Notes under the pieces: generated by a model
The model's input: only the letters and a program-made list of their open reading frames with translations
What the model was told of the DNA's origin: nothing
Database searches by the model: none
Shown: positions 1 to 8,692 of the stretch, one piece after another
How the letters are laid out: the number at the start of each line of letters is the position of its first letter
How positions within the stretch are numbered: position 1 is the first letter of the stretch
Position numbers and translations under genes: made by a program
Source: Corynebacterium tuberculostearicum
Lineage (GTDB): Bacteria; Actinomycetota; Actinomycetes; Mycobacteriales; Mycobacteriaceae
Assembly (NCBI RefSeq): GCF_013408445.1
Contig: NZ_JACBZL010000001.1
Location: 992,001-1,056,000, forward strand
DNA: 64,000 nucleotides
Reading direction: 5' to 3'

Positions 1-1
1 G

Positions 2-694
2 CTGGATGCCACCACCGCTACCCCGGTTGGTCAGGGCGTGCCGATTACCAATACCAAGTATGGCTCGGCGGGTGTGCTGCCGATTTCCTGGGCGTACCTT
101 GCTATGACCGGTGCACAGGGACTGGCCCAGGCCTCCGCCCACGCGATTTTGGGCGCGAACTACCTGGCCAAGTCCTTGGAAGATTCCTTCCCTGTGCTCT
201 ACACCGGCAACGCTGGCTTGGTTGCGCACGAATGCATCCTGGATCTGCGCGCGCTTACCGACGCCTCCGGGGTCACCGCCGCCGACGTAGCCAAGCGCCT
301 CGTGGACTTTGGTTTCCATGCCCCCACCCTCGCCTTCCCGGTGGCCGGCACCCTCATGGTCGAGCCCACCGAGTCCGAAGACTTGGGCGAGCTGGATCGC
401 TTCATTGAGGCCATGCGCACCATTCGCGCCGAGATCCAAGAGATCATCGACGGCGAGGTTTCCTACGAAGGCTCCGTTATCCACCACGCACCATTTACCG
501 CAGAGTCCATCGGCTCCGATACGTGGGAGTACGCCTTCAGTCGCGAAAAGGCCGCGTGGCCCGTGAAGTCCCTGCGCCACAGCTACAAGTACTTCCCGCC
601 GGTGCGCCGCATCGACGAGGCCTACGGCGACCGAAACCTGGTCTGCAGCTGCCCACCACCAGAAGCTTTCGACATCGACGATTCTGAGGAGTAA
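2..694 (+). CDS. gcvP: Glycine dehydrogenase (decarboxylating), P-protein, C-terminal part
   Basis: This is the 3' end of the pyridoxal-phosphate P-protein, which decarboxylates glycine and passes the aminomethyl group to the lipoyl arm of GcvH. The frame is open from base 2 to the stop at 692-694, so the gene starts outside the window. About 230 residues remain. They include the typical C-terminal segment with the small ALGANYLA helix, the AHECILDLR stretch and the HAPT...PVAGTLMVEPTES run found in glycine dehydrogenases. gcvT starts 2 bases after the stop, so the two are surely co-transcribed. Family identity is clear; upstream control elements such as a glycine riboswitch cannot be judged here. 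Confidence 0.95.
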   Translation: MDATTATPVGQGVPITNTKYGSAGVLPISWAYLAMTGAQGLAQASAHAILGANYLAKSLEDSFPVLYTGNAGLVAHECILDLRALTDASGVTAADVAKRLVDFGFHAPTLAFPVAGTLMVEPTESEDLGELDRFIEAMRTIRAEIQEIIDGEVSYEGSVIHHAPFTAESIGSDTWEYAFSREKAAWPVKSLRHSYKYFPPVRRIDEAYGDRNLVCSCPPPEAFDIDDSEE

Positions 695-696
695 CC

Positions 697-1809
697 ATGA
701 CCGAACTACTCACCTCCCCGCTCCATGCTGAGCACGACAAGCTCGGCGCCACTTTCACGGCCTTCGGCCCGTGGAACATGCCCTTGAAGTACCAAAACGA
801 GCTGGATGAGCACCGCGCGGTGCGCAGCACCGCTGGCCTCTTTGACCTATCCCACATGGGCGAAATTTGGGTCAACGGCGCCGACGCCGGCAAGTTCTTG
901 TCCTATGCCTTCATCTCCAACTTCGAACCCCTCAAGGTGGGCAAGGCCAAGTACTCCATGATTACCGCTGAAGACGGCGGCATCATCGATGACCTGATTA
1001 CCTACCGCTTTGAAGAGGACAAATTCCTCGTCGTCCCGAATGCCGGCAACGCCGATACCGTATGGGACGAGCTCAACAAGCGCGCCGAGGGCTTCGATGT
1101 TTCCCTGAAGAACGAGTCCCGTGACGTCGCCATGATCGCCGTCCAGGGCCCTAAGGCCGCAGAAATCCTCGTCCCGCTGGTAGAAGACAATAAGCAGGAC
1201 GAGGTGTATAACCTCGGCTACTACGCTGCCACCATGGGCAAGGTAGCGCGCACCTTTGCCATTATCGCGCGCACCGGCTACACCGGTGAGGATGGCTTCG
1301 AGCTCATCGTGTATAACTCCGATGCCCCACAGCTGTGGGAAGAACTGCTCAAGGCCGGCGCGGAATACGACCTTAAGCCGTGTGGCCTTGCCGCCCGCGA
1401 TTCCCTGCGCCTCGAGGCCGGCATGCCGCTCTACGGCAACGAGCTCTCTCGCGATATCACCCCGGTAGAGGCGGGCATGGCGCGTGCTTTTGCCAAGAAG
1501 GAGGCCGATTTCGTCGGCGCCGAGGTCATCCGCCAGCGCGCCGCCGAAGGCCCGCAGGTAGCTATCACGGGTCTTACCTCCACGCAGCGCCGCGCCGCGC
1601 GCGCCGGAGCCGAAGTATTCATGGGAGACAAGAAGGTCGGAACCGTCACCTCCGGCCAGCCTTCCCCCACCCTGGGGCACCCAGTGGCTATCGCTCTGCT
1701 GGAAACCAGCGCCGAACTCGAGCCCGGCGCCGAAGTCGAAGTAGAGATTCGCGGCAAGCGCTATCCTTTTGAAGTAACCGCGTTGCCGTTCTACAAGCGC
1801 GACAAGTAA
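697..1809 (+). CDS. gcvT: Glycine cleavage T-protein (aminomethyltransferase)
   Basis: A 370-residue aminomethyltransferase that releases ammonia from the aminomethyl-lipoyl arm of GcvH and gives 5,10-methylene-tetrahydrofolate. Visible family marks are FDLSHMGEIWVNG near residue 50, MIAVQGPKA near 145, the GYTGEDGFEL folate-site motif near 195 and GLAARDSLRLEAGMPLYGNE near 230. Length is normal. The ATG lies 2 bases after the gcvP stop, so translation is probably coupled. The next gene, gcvH, follows after 36 bases with its own ribosome site (AAAGGA). Confidence 0.97.
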   Translation: MTELLTSPLHAEHDKLGATFTAFGPWNMPLKYQNELDEHRAVRSTAGLFDLSHMGEIWVNGADAGKFLSYAFISNFEPLKVGKAKYSMITAEDGGIIDDLITYRFEEDKFLVVPNAGNADTVWDELNKRAEGFDVSLKNESRDVAMIAVQGPKAAEILVPLVEDNKQDEVYNLGYYAATMGKVARTFAIIARTGYTGEDGFELIVYNSDAPQLWEELLKAGAEYDLKPCGLAARDSLRLEAGMPLYGNELSRDITPVEAGMARAFAKKEADFVGAEVIRQRAAEGPQVAITGLTSTQRRAARAGAEVFMGDKKVGTVTSGQPSPTLGHPVAIALLETSAELEPGAEVEVEIRGKRYPFEVTALPFYKRDK

Positions 1810-1845
1810 ACATCTTTTCCACCGGCCCGAAAGGACTACACCACC

Positions 1846-2238
1846 ATGGCTACCCTTCCACAAGATTTCTCCTACTCCGAAGACCACGAGTGGGTCAACG
1901 CCACCGCTGACGCCGTCGCAGGCGCTACCGTGCGCATCGGCATTACCTCCGTCGCTGCCGATCGCCTGGGCGAGGTTGTCTTTGCCGAGCTTCCGGAGGT
2001 GGGCGACACCGTCACCGCCGGCGAGTCCTGCGGTGAGGTCGAGTCCACCAAGTCCGTCTCTGACCTCTACTCCCCTGTCACCGGCACCGTCAAGGCCGTT
2101 AACGAGGCCGTGTACGATGACTACGCGGTCATCAACAACGACCCGTTTGGTGAGGGCTGGCTCTTCGAGGTCGAGGTAGATGAGGCCGGCGAGCTCATGG
2201 ATGCCGCCGCCTACGCATCCGCCAACGGCCTAGACTAA
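1846..2238 (+). CDS. gcvH: Glycine cleavage H-protein (lipoyl carrier)
   Basis: A 130-residue carrier whose lipoylated lysine shuttles the aminomethyl group between the P-, T- and L-proteins. The lipoylation site is the Lys in [11 protein letters not shown], about residue 70, in the usual context. Length is normal. It is the third gene of the gcvP-gcvT-gcvH block. A hairpin terminator follows directly, separating it from lipB, although the lipoylation genes next door are functionally linked: GcvH is a substrate of the LipB/LipA pathway. Confidence 0.97.
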   Translation: MATLPQDFSYSEDHEWVNATADAVAGATVRIGITSVAADRLGEVVFAELPEVGDTVTAGESCGEVESTKSVSDLYSPVTGTVKAVNEAVYDDYAVINNDPFGEGWLFEVEVDEAGELMDAAAYASANGLD

Positions 2239-2249
2239 TTCGGCCCCAC

Positions 2250-2286
2250 GCGGGAGGGTGTGCCACGCGCATCCTCCCGCTTTGCT
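2250..2286 (+). terminator. Rho-independent terminator after gcvH
   Basis: GCGGGAGG (2250-2257) pairs with CCTCCCGC (2273-2280), an 8-bp perfect stem, followed by TTTGCTTTG. It probably ends the gcv transcript before lipB. Confidence 0.75.
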
Positions 2287-2318
2287 TTGCCTACCGCACC
2301 AGAGGAAACTTTGAGGCT

Positions 2319-3122
2319 ATGACTGCACCACGCGATCCTTTCTTCCCCGCCGAGCGCTCTATCCGCGCCTCCGATAAGCCACTAGAGGTCCGGTTCTTGG
2401 GCCGGATGGACTACCAAGAGGCGTGGGACTACCAGGCCGAGGTAGCGGCCGCCCGCGCCAAGGGCGAGCAGGGCGATGTGGTGCTCGTGGTTGAGCATCC
2501 CAATATCTATACCGCCGGCAAACGCACCCAGCCAGAGGATATGCCCGATAACGACCTGCCCGTCATCACCGTGGACCGCGGCGGGCGCATCACCTGGCAT
2601 GGCGAGGGCCAGTTGGTCATCTACCCCATTATCAAGCTGGCTGAGCCTGTCGACGTCGTCGACTATGTACGCCGCTTGGAGGAAGCCACCATCCAGACGG
2701 TCCGCCAGATGGGCGTGACCACCGCTGGACGCATCGACGGCCGCTCGGGCGTTTGGGTTCCCTCCACCACGCAGGCCAAGGATCCATCCGCGCCGAAACG
2801 CGACCGCAAGATTGCCGCGCTCGGCATCCGCATTACCCGCGGGGTGACCATGCACGGCTTGGCGCTCAATTGCTGCAATACGCTGGACTATTACGACCAC
2901 ATTGTGGCCTGTGGCATCGATGACGCCGACGTGACCACCCTGTCTCTAGAACTGGGCCACCAGGTCAGCCTCGAGGACGCCACCCAGCCGCTGTTGCAAG
3001 CGCTGGACGACGCCCTCTCGGGCCGCCTCATCGTTGCCGACCACACCTTCGGCTCAGCCCCGGATCCCACGAAGCTGGCTAATGAAAGGGCACGGGAGAG
3101 GCGTCGGCAAGCGCAGCAGTAG
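2319..3122 (+). CDS. lipB: Lipoyl(octanoyl) transferase
   Basis: Moves octanoate from acyl carrier protein to the lipoyl domains of GcvH and 2-oxoacid dehydrogenases, through a thioester on the catalytic cysteine. The conserved [15 protein letters not shown] motif is near residue 90. The KIAALGIRI segment with the catalytic lysine and the [18 protein letters not shown] segment with the catalytic cysteine follow at about residues 165-205. At 267 residues it is slightly long because of a charged C-terminal tail. The start has a weak GAGG ribosome site 5 bases upstream. lipA follows after about 100 bases. Confidence 0.95.
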   Translation: MTAPRDPFFPAERSIRASDKPLEVRFLGRMDYQEAWDYQAEVAAARAKGEQGDVVLVVEHPNIYTAGKRTQPEDMPDNDLPVITVDRGGRITWHGEGQLVIYPIIKLAEPVDVVDYVRRLEEATIQTVRQMGVTTAGRIDGRSGVWVPSTTQAKDPSAPKRDRKIAALGIRITRGVTMHGLALNCCNTLDYYDHIVACGIDDADVTTLSLELGHQVSLEDATQPLLQALDDALSGRLIVADHTFGSAPDPTKLANERARERRRQAQQ

Positions 3123-3222
3123 CCCTCGTTCGGGGCTGGCGCGGAATAGGATGTGACCGCGGCGACATATACCTAGAAGAGCTATTAGCCATCACCACCG
3201 TCAACCGATAAAGTGAGTTTTT

Positions 3223-4314
3223 GTGACTGTAAAGCCTGAAGGACGCAAGATGCTCCGCATTGAAAAGAAGAATGCGGAGTCACCCATCGAACAAAAGCCA
3301 CGCTGGATTCGCAACCAGGTCCGCACCGGCCCGGGCTACGAGGACATGAAGTCCCGCGTGGCCGGCGCCTCCCTGCACACCGTGTGCCAGGAGGCAGGCT
3401 GCCCGAATATCCACGAGTGCTGGGAATCCCGCGAGGCTACGTTCCTTATCGGTGGCGATAAGTGCACCCGCCGCTGCGACTTCTGCGATATTGCCACCGG
3501 CAAGCCGGAAGAACTAGACCGCGACGAGCCGCGCCGCGTGGCCGAAAACATCCGGGAAATGGACCTTAACTACACCACCATTACCGGCGTTACCCGCGAC
3601 GATCTTCCTGATGAGGGCGCTTGGCTCTACGCCGAGGTCGTGCGCAAGATTCACGAGCTCAACCCGCATACCGGCGTGGAAAACCTCACCCCGGACTTCT
3701 CTGGCAAGCCGGACCTTCTGGAAGAGGTCTTTGAGGCCAAGCCAGAGGTCTTCGCCCACAACCTGGAAACCGTGCCGCGCATCTTTAAGCGCATCCGCCC
3801 GGCCTTCCGCTACGAGCGTTCCCTGGACGTTATCCGCCAGGCCCACGACTATGGCCTGATTACCAAGTCCAACCTGATTTTGGGCATGGGCGAGACCGAG
3901 GATGAGGTCGAGGAAGCATTGCGTGACCTGCGCTCTGCTGGCTGCGATATCATCACCATCACCCAGTACCTGCGCCCCGGCCCGCGCTTCCACCCGATTG
4001 AGCGCTGGGTGCGCCCAGAGGAATTCGTCGCCCATTCCAAGCTGGCCAAGGAGCTCGGCTTCGGCGGCGTCATGTCCGGCCCGCTGGTGCGCTCGTCCTA
4101 CCGCGCCGGCCGCCTCTACGTGCAGGCCATGGAAAAGCGCGGCTTCGAGCTGCCAGAAAACCTCAAGCACCTGGCTGAGACCTCCCAGGGTGCCACCGCC
4201 CAAGAGGCCTCCACCCTGCTGGAGAAGTACGGCCCCTCGGAAGAGACTCCCGTGACCACCCGCATGGCCAAGACCCCGGCTAATGCGAATTCGGCGGCGG
4301 CCACCATCCGCTAA
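3223..4314 (+). CDS. lipA: Lipoyl synthase (radical SAM)
   Basis: Inserts two sulfurs into protein-bound octanoyl groups using two iron-sulfur clusters. The auxiliary-cluster motif [13 protein letters not shown] is near residue 65 and the radical-SAM motif CTRRCDFC is near residue 85; the C-terminal VRSSYRAG carries the RSSY serine ligand. The 363 residues include a Ser/Thr/Ala-rich tail of about 30 residues. The chosen start is GTG at 3223, giving [16 protein letters not shown]; an in-frame ATG at 3250 is an alternative. A terminator hairpin follows. Confidence 0.96.
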   Translation: MTVKPEGRKMLRIEKKNAESPIEQKPRWIRNQVRTGPGYEDMKSRVAGASLHTVCQEAGCPNIHECWESREATFLIGGDKCTRRCDFCDIATGKPEELDRDEPRRVAENIREMDLNYTTITGVTRDDLPDEGAWLYAEVVRKIHELNPHTGVENLTPDFSGKPDLLEEVFEAKPEVFAHNLETVPRIFKRIRPAFRYERSLDVIRQAHDYGLITKSNLILGMGETEDEVEEALRDLRSAGCDIITITQYLRPGPRFHPIERWVRPEEFVAHSKLAKELGFGGVMSGPLVRSSYRAGRLYVQAMEKRGFELPENLKHLAETSQGATAQEASTLLEKYGPSEETPVTTRMAKTPANANSAAATIR

Positions 4315-4329
4315 ACCGAACGTTTTCAT

Positions 4330-4362
4330 AACGGCCTGCGCTTTTCGCGTGGGCCGTTTTAA
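4330..4362 (+). terminator. Terminator after lipA
   Basis: AACGGCC (4330-4336) pairs with GGCCGTT (4352-4358), with extra inner pairing around a TTTT loop, and is followed by a short T run. Confidence 0.8.
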
Positions 4363-4395
4363 CATTTATGCCCGTTGACCTTTAAAGTAGGAGCC

Positions 4396-5181
4396 ATGGC
4401 GAAAGATGACAAGGCAGCACTAAAGGCTGCAAAGAAGCAAGAACGCGCGGCCAAGCGCCAGCAGCGTAAGCAAACCTGGTCCCAAATGTGGCAAGCATTC
4501 AATATGCAGCGCAAGCAGGATAAGGCGCTTATCCCCATCATGCTGGGTGCCTTCCTGGGCATGGGCTTGCTCTTCTTCCTCATTGGCCTGCTTTTTAGCG
4601 GCCAGTGGTTCATGCTCATCCTCGGCTTGGGCATCGGCGCGCTGCTCGCCATGTTCCTCTTTACCCGCCGCCTTGAACGCGATATGTACAAGCGCGTGGA
4701 GGACCAACCGGGCGCTGCCGGCTGGGCGCTGGAGCAGCAGCTGCGCAATACCGTGGGCATCGTATGGTCCGTCAAGACCGGTGTGGCCGCCACCCGCCAG
4801 CAGGATCTTATCCACCGCGTCATCGGCAACGCCGGCGTCATCTTCGTGTGCGAGGGCAATAAGAACCGCGTACGCCCCACCTTGAACCAGCTGAAGAAGC
4901 GTGTAGACAAGATCGCCGGCGGCGTTCCCATCTACGAAATCTTCGTGGGCAACGGCGAGGACGAGGTTCCCGTATCCAAGCTGCGCAATAAGGTCATGAA
5001 GCTGCCACGCAACTTCAATAAGAACGAAACCTACGAAAACATCCGTCGCATCGAGGCCATGGATTCCATGCCGGGTACCACCCCAGGTATGCCCAAGGGT
5101 CCAACGCCCCACCAGGCGCAGAACATGGCCGGCATGAATCGCCGCATGCGCCGCGCCCAGCAGCGCAAAAAGAATAAGTAG
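4396..5181 (+). CDS. DUF4191 family membrane protein
   Basis: A 261-residue actinobacterial membrane protein of unknown function, usually found next to lipA. It has a Lys/Arg/Ala-rich N-terminus (MAKDDKAALKAAKKQERA), two adjacent membrane helices at about residues 45-90, then a cytoplasmic domain and a basic tail ending RRMRRAQQRKKNK. The ATG at 4396 is preferred to an upstream TTG at 4375 because GTAGGAG lies just before it. A strong hairpin terminator follows. Confidence 0.85.
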   Translation: MAKDDKAALKAAKKQERAAKRQQRKQTWSQMWQAFNMQRKQDKALIPIMLGAFLGMGLLFFLIGLLFSGQWFMLILGLGIGALLAMFLFTRRLERDMYKRVEDQPGAAGWALEQQLRNTVGIVWSVKTGVAATRQQDLIHRVIGNAGVIFVCEGNKNRVRPTLNQLKKRVDKIAGGVPIYEIFVGNGEDEVPVSKLRNKVMKLPRNFNKNETYENIRRIEAMDSMPGTTPGMPKGPTPHQAQNMAGMNRRMRRAQQRKKNK

Positions 5182-5194
5182 GGCGCCTAAAGCG

Positions 5195-5234
5195 AATCCC
5201 TGCTACACCGTCTACGGCGTAGCAGGGATTTTCT
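5195..5234. terminator. Bidirectional terminator between DUF4191 gene and RDD gene
   Basis: AATCCCTGCTAC (5195-5206) and GTAGCAGGGATT (5219-5230) form a 12-bp perfect stem between convergent genes, followed by TTCTT on the plus strand. Confidence 0.85.
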
Positions 5235-5257
5235 TATACCCAGAAAAGTCGGGCACC

Positions 5258-5731
5258 TTAGGAGCGAATGACGATGGTGCCGGTGGCGCGGTCGTGCATG
5301 CCGCGTCCATCCGCATCAACCATGGCCGCTGGGAACAGCACACCGGTAAGCACTGTGCGCAACGCCGCGCGCCATAGGCCCACGTGGGCACCGGGGACAT
5401 CGAGTCGCGCCACGCCCATCCCCAGCAGCAGCATGCCGGGGGTGCGGGCAAAGAGCCAACCACACACGATTCCCATGATGACCCACAGGGCGTAGCCCAA
5501 GAAGGCCACGCCACCAAGTTCCGTGGTGAACATGTGGATCAGGTTGGCAATGAGCATGCACACGATCCAGTCAATGGCCACGGCGCCGGCGCGGCGGCCA
5601 ACGGGGGCCAGTGACCCCGGCCCGGACTCCGGAAGGCCGAGCTTTTCGCCCGGCCAGCGGCCGGGGCCTTCCATGTCATCGTATTCGCCCGGAATATTCG
5701 GCCCGTCGAGCCACGTACGCTTATCTGCCAT
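5258..5731 (-). CDS. RDD family membrane protein
   Basis: A 157-residue protein with an RDD-type core: GRRAGAVAIDWIVCMLIANL opens helix 1, followed by helices around GGVAFLGYALWVIMGIVCGWLF and a GMGVARLDVPG loop. The first 55 residues are hydrophilic. RDD proteins are small integral membrane proteins of mostly unknown transport function. The start was set at 5731 (MADKRTW); the longer open frame to 6235 runs antisense into glnA and is not coding. It is convergent with the upstream gene and divergent from glnA. Confidence 0.85.
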   Translation of the reverse strand: MADKRTWLDGPNIPGEYDDMEGPGRWPGEKLGLPESGPGSLAPVGRRAGAVAIDWIVCMLIANLIHMFTTELGGVAFLGYALWVIMGIVCGWLFARTPGMLLLGMGVARLDVPGAHVGLWRAALRTVLTGVLFPAAMVDADGRGMHDRATGTIVIRS

Positions 5732-5849
5732 GCTCACCAATCTAGCGGGCACAAAGTGAGATGTGAAACGAGGGGAATCGCGATGCCTCGGGTGCGAACC
5801 TAGTAGGCTATAGAGAGACAATTCACCGGTCAACAACGAGGAGACAAAC

Positions 5850-7283
5850 GTGTCTTTCGAGACAGTGCAGGACATCGTCCAATTTATTAAGGACGAGGAC
5901 GTAAAGTTCGTCGATATCCGCTTTACGGACGTCCCAGGCACCGAGCACCACTTTTCCATCCCAGCAGATGAGTTCACCGTAGAAGATGCCGAAAGCGGCC
6001 TCGCTTTCGACGGCTCCTCTATCCGCGGATTCACCACCATCGATGAGTCCGATATGACCCTGCTGCCGGATCCAGCCACCGCGCATATCGATCCGTTCCG
6101 CACGGCCAAGACCCTGAACATCAAGTTCTTCGTCCACGACCCATTTACCTTTGAGCCTTTCTCCCGCGACCCACGCAACATCGCGCGCAAGGCAGAAGAG
6201 TACCTGCAGTCCACCGGCATTGCCGATACCTGCAACTTTGGCGCTGAGGCCGAGTTCTACCTCTTTGACTCCGTGCGCTTTGGCACCGACGTACAGCACG
6301 GCTTCTACGAGGTGGATTCCGATGAGGGTTGGTGGAACCGCGATAGCGAAACCAACTTCGACGGCACCCCGAACACCGGCTACAAGACCCGTATGAAGGG
6401 CGGCTACTTCCCCACCGCGCCGTATGACAAGCACGGTGAGGTGCGCGACGCCATGGTAGAGAACCTGCAGAAGGTTGGCTTCGATGTCGAGCGCTTCCAC
6501 CACGAGGTCGGTGCCGGCCAGAATGAGATCAACTACCGCTTCAACTCCATGTTGCACGCGGGCGATGACATCCAGACCTTCAAGTACGTGGTCAAGCAGA
6601 CCGCGGCACAGTGGGGCAAGACCGCAACCTTCATGCCTAAGCCGCTGGCTGGCGATAATGGTTCCGGCATGCACGCCCACATGTCCCTGTGGAAGGACGG
6701 CAAGCCTCTCTTCCACGATGAGGCTGGCTACGCAGGCCTTTCCGATATCGCCCGCTACTACATCGGCGGTATCCTCCACCACGCCGGTGCAGTTCTTGCG
6801 TTCACCAACCCGACGCTGAACTCCTACCACCGCCTGGTGCCAGGCTTCGAGGCTCCGATCAACCTGGTGTACTCCCAGCGCAACCGCTCGGCCGCTATCC
6901 GTATCCCGATTACCGGTTCCAACCCGAAGGCCAAGCGCATCGAGTTCCGCGCACCGGACCCATCCGGCAACCCGTACTTGGGCTTTGCCGCCATGATGAT
7001 GGCCGGCATCGACGGCGTAAAGAACCGCATTGAGCCGCACGCTCCAGTTGATAAGGACCTCTACGAGCTGCCGCCGGCAGAGGCTGAGTCCATCCCGCAG
7101 GCACCGACCTCCCTCGAGGCTTCCTTGAAGGCCCTGCAGGAGGATATGGACTTCCTCACCGAAGGCGATGTCTTCACCGAGGATCTCATCGAGACCTACA
7201 TCAACTACAAGTACGAGAACGAGATCAACCCGGTTCGCCTGCGTCCTACCCCGCAGGAATTTGAAATGTACTACGACTGCTAG
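5850..7283 (+). CDS. glnA: Glutamine synthetase type I
   Basis: ATP-dependent ammonium assimilation onto glutamate. The 477 residues carry the GSI marks: FDGSSIRGF near residue 50, EAEFYLFD near 132, the ATP-site [16 protein letters not shown] near 265, and NRSAAIRIP near 345. The adenylylation tyrosine is in [11 protein letters not shown] (Tyr405), the expected target of the GlnE encoded at 16.6-19.7 kb. The start is GTG with an excellent GAGGAG site at 5839-5844. Regulation by AmtR is known in Corynebacterium, but I do not see a convincing AmtR box here. Confidence 0.97.
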   Translation: MSFETVQDIVQFIKDEDVKFVDIRFTDVPGTEHHFSIPADEFTVEDAESGLAFDGSSIRGFTTIDESDMTLLPDPATAHIDPFRTAKTLNIKFFVHDPFTFEPFSRDPRNIARKAEEYLQSTGIADTCNFGAEAEFYLFDSVRFGTDVQHGFYEVDSDEGWWNRDSETNFDGTPNTGYKTRMKGGYFPTAPYDKHGEVRDAMVENLQKVGFDVERFHHEVGAGQNEINYRFNSMLHAGDDIQTFKYVVKQTAAQWGKTATFMPKPLAGDNGSGMHAHMSLWKDGKPLFHDEAGYAGLSDIARYYIGGILHHAGAVLAFTNPTLNSYHRLVPGFEAPINLVYSQRNRSAAIRIPITGSNPKAKRIEFRAPDPSGNPYLGFAAMMMAGIDGVKNRIEPHAPVDKDLYELPPAEAESIPQAPTSLEASLKALQEDMDFLTEGDVFTEDLIETYINYKYENEINPVRLRPTPQEFEMYYDC

Positions 7284-7549
7284 AGCTACGCTTGCCGACG
7301 CCCCCTCTCGCCACCGGCTTTCCGCCTTCCTAGGCTCCCTAATTGCTGAGTGCCGATTGGGGGCCTTGCAGATCTATGTGCACTTTGGCTTCAGAAGTTT
7401 TGCACCCAACATTGACAAGCGCCCTCGGTTCTTGGCGGTGCCCCACTCCTTGTTGTTTGACTATCGCAGCGTTTTCAGATGCATGGCACTTGAGCAAAAC
7501 CTTGCGCAAATGATTACTAAGATTGCGCATTTTGCGCTATACTTTAGTC
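7284..7549. other. Spacer between glnA and the Abi_2 locus
   Basis: This 266-base stretch contains no convincing gene. GCCCCC near 7300 and GGGGGCC near 7358 could form a loose stem after glnA. Composition becomes visibly AT-richer toward 7500, which I take as the left edge of acquired DNA carrying the Abi_2 gene. Confidence 0.5.
7514..7543 (+). promoter_or_regulatory. Promoter for the Abi_2 leader RNA/gene
   Basis: TTACTA (7514-7519) and TATACT (7538-7543), 18 bases apart, make a good sigma-70-type promoter. Transcription would begin at about 7550, some 8 bases before the structured leader and about 70 bases before the Abi_2 start codon. Inferred from sequence only. Confidence 0.5.
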
Positions 7550-7610
7550 AATCGATACCCCCTCCAAGCTTCCCATAGGAACAGCTCAATATGAGAGGGG
7601 GGCTTTGCTA
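7550..7610 (+). ncRNA. Structured leader, candidate abiF-type RNA
   Basis: Directly upstream of the Abi_2 gene lies a compact nested fold. CCCCCTC (7558-7564) pairs with GAGGGGG (7595-7601). Inside it AGC (7567-7569) pairs with GCT (7584-7586), and TTCC (7570-7573) pairs with GGAA (7578-7581) around a CATA loop; the bases CAATAT remain unpaired. After the outer stem comes GCTTTGCTATT, which could serve as a weak terminator. A conserved structured RNA called the abiF motif is reported upstream of Abi_2-domain genes. Position and compactness fit, but membership was not tested. The upstream in-frame ATG at 7591 sits inside this fold, which argues for the later start at 7621. Confidence 0.5.
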
Positions 7611-7620
7611 TTCTGAAGCA

Positions 7621-8526
7621 ATGAACCGCAGGAAGAAGTTCCTTAGCATTGAAGAACAAGTTAGTTTAATTCAACGCCGTGGGTTAACCCTTCCTTCCGA
7701 AAAATCTGCTAAAGATTTCCTTGAGCGTCAAAATTACTACCGCTTTTCGGGCTACATGCGGTACTTCCAAGAAGACATAGCCGGTGACGAAGCCAGATTC
7801 TTTCCTGGCACCCAGTGGGATGAAATAGTTAATATCTACCGGTTGGACATCGAACTTCGTTCTCTTCTTCTCCGCGGGCTCCAAGAAGCAGAGCTTGCTG
7901 CCAGGACGGCCTTTGCGCTCAGCGAAGGTGAAATCCATTCTCCTTATGAGAAGTATCTTCAGCCCACTGCTTACCGGCGCCCACCAAGTCCGGCCATGCG
8001 GCCCACACACGATCTAATTATCAGTGAGCTCAAGCGGTCTAAGGAACCATACCTCCATAAATACCAAAAGGACTCAGGGTCCGACACTGAAAGGTGGGTT
8101 TACGATGTTCCAATTTGGGTGGCCGTCGAGGCATTGTCCTTTGGTACGTTGTCGAAAGCGATAAGCTTCCGAAACGACCACAACCAGGTTTACGCAAAGA
8201 CTTGTTCCATTCTTGGCGTAAAGAAACAATATTTGGCGCGCCAATTGCGCTCTTTTACATTCGTGAGAAATAAGTGCGCTCACTCAGCTCGGTTATGGAA
8301 CAGTTTCGTCTTGGACCAACCTGCAGTATCCAATGCTACGAAGCGGCGTGCTGAGAAAGTTTTAGGTCAAAATTACGGCGAGAACTCGCTACTAGCAGTA
8401 ATTGTAGCCCTTGATAACTTTCTCTTCCTTACAAATTCGTGGGTTGGATTTTTGGATGAGTATATGAAGCTGGTCGAACGAAATCCGGATTTCCACCAAG
8501 GTATAGCGAATCCTCATCATTCATAG
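7621..8526 (+). CDS. Abi_2 (AbiD/AbiF-type) abortive-infection HEPN protein
   Basis: A 301-residue Abi_2-family protein. The N-terminal signature FLSIEEQVSLIQRRGL...FLERQNYYRFSGY is typical. The IYRLDIELRSLLLRGLQEAELAAR helix and the C-terminal RNKCAH at about residue 220 (an RxxxxH motif) indicate a HEPN ribonuclease-type fold. Proteins of this family cause phage resistance by abortive infection; the RNA target is not known to me. Start 7621 (MNRRKK) is chosen because the ATG at 7591 lies within a stable hairpin. The gene is AT-richer than its neighbours, stands alone between glnA and a transporter, and looks horizontally acquired. The pairing with a structured upstream RNA suggests an RNA-regulated toxin. 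Confidence 0.85.
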   Translation: MNRRKKFLSIEEQVSLIQRRGLTLPSEKSAKDFLERQNYYRFSGYMRYFQEDIAGDEARFFPGTQWDEIVNIYRLDIELRSLLLRGLQEAELAARTAFALSEGEIHSPYEKYLQPTAYRRPPSPAMRPTHDLIISELKRSKEPYLHKYQKDSGSDTERWVYDVPIWVAVEALSFGTLSKAISFRNDHNQVYAKTCSILGVKKQYLARQLRSFTFVRNKCAHSARLWNSFVLDQPAVSNATKRRAEKVLGQNYGENSLLAVIVALDNFLFLTNSWVGFLDEYMKLVERNPDFHQGIANPHHS

Positions 8527-8692
8527 CCTCCTTGCTGTATGAACACGCAATGGTATTCCAGCCCTTTTCTTGCGACCCCAGACACACATTCACGTGGGTT
8601 TGACCCCCGCCCCTAAATGCACGCTTAGCGAGAGTTCTCACCAGCAAAAACGACAGCAAAATTCTGATAACCCGACCGAAAGAAATTAACAT

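Noticed and set aside
847..1887. A 346-codon frame antisense to gcvT
   Set aside because: Covers a well-conserved aminomethyltransferase on the other strand and has no independent support.
5790..5840. AmtR binding site upstream of glnA
   Set aside because: A partial CTAT-type half-site is present but the second half is not, so I do not call it.
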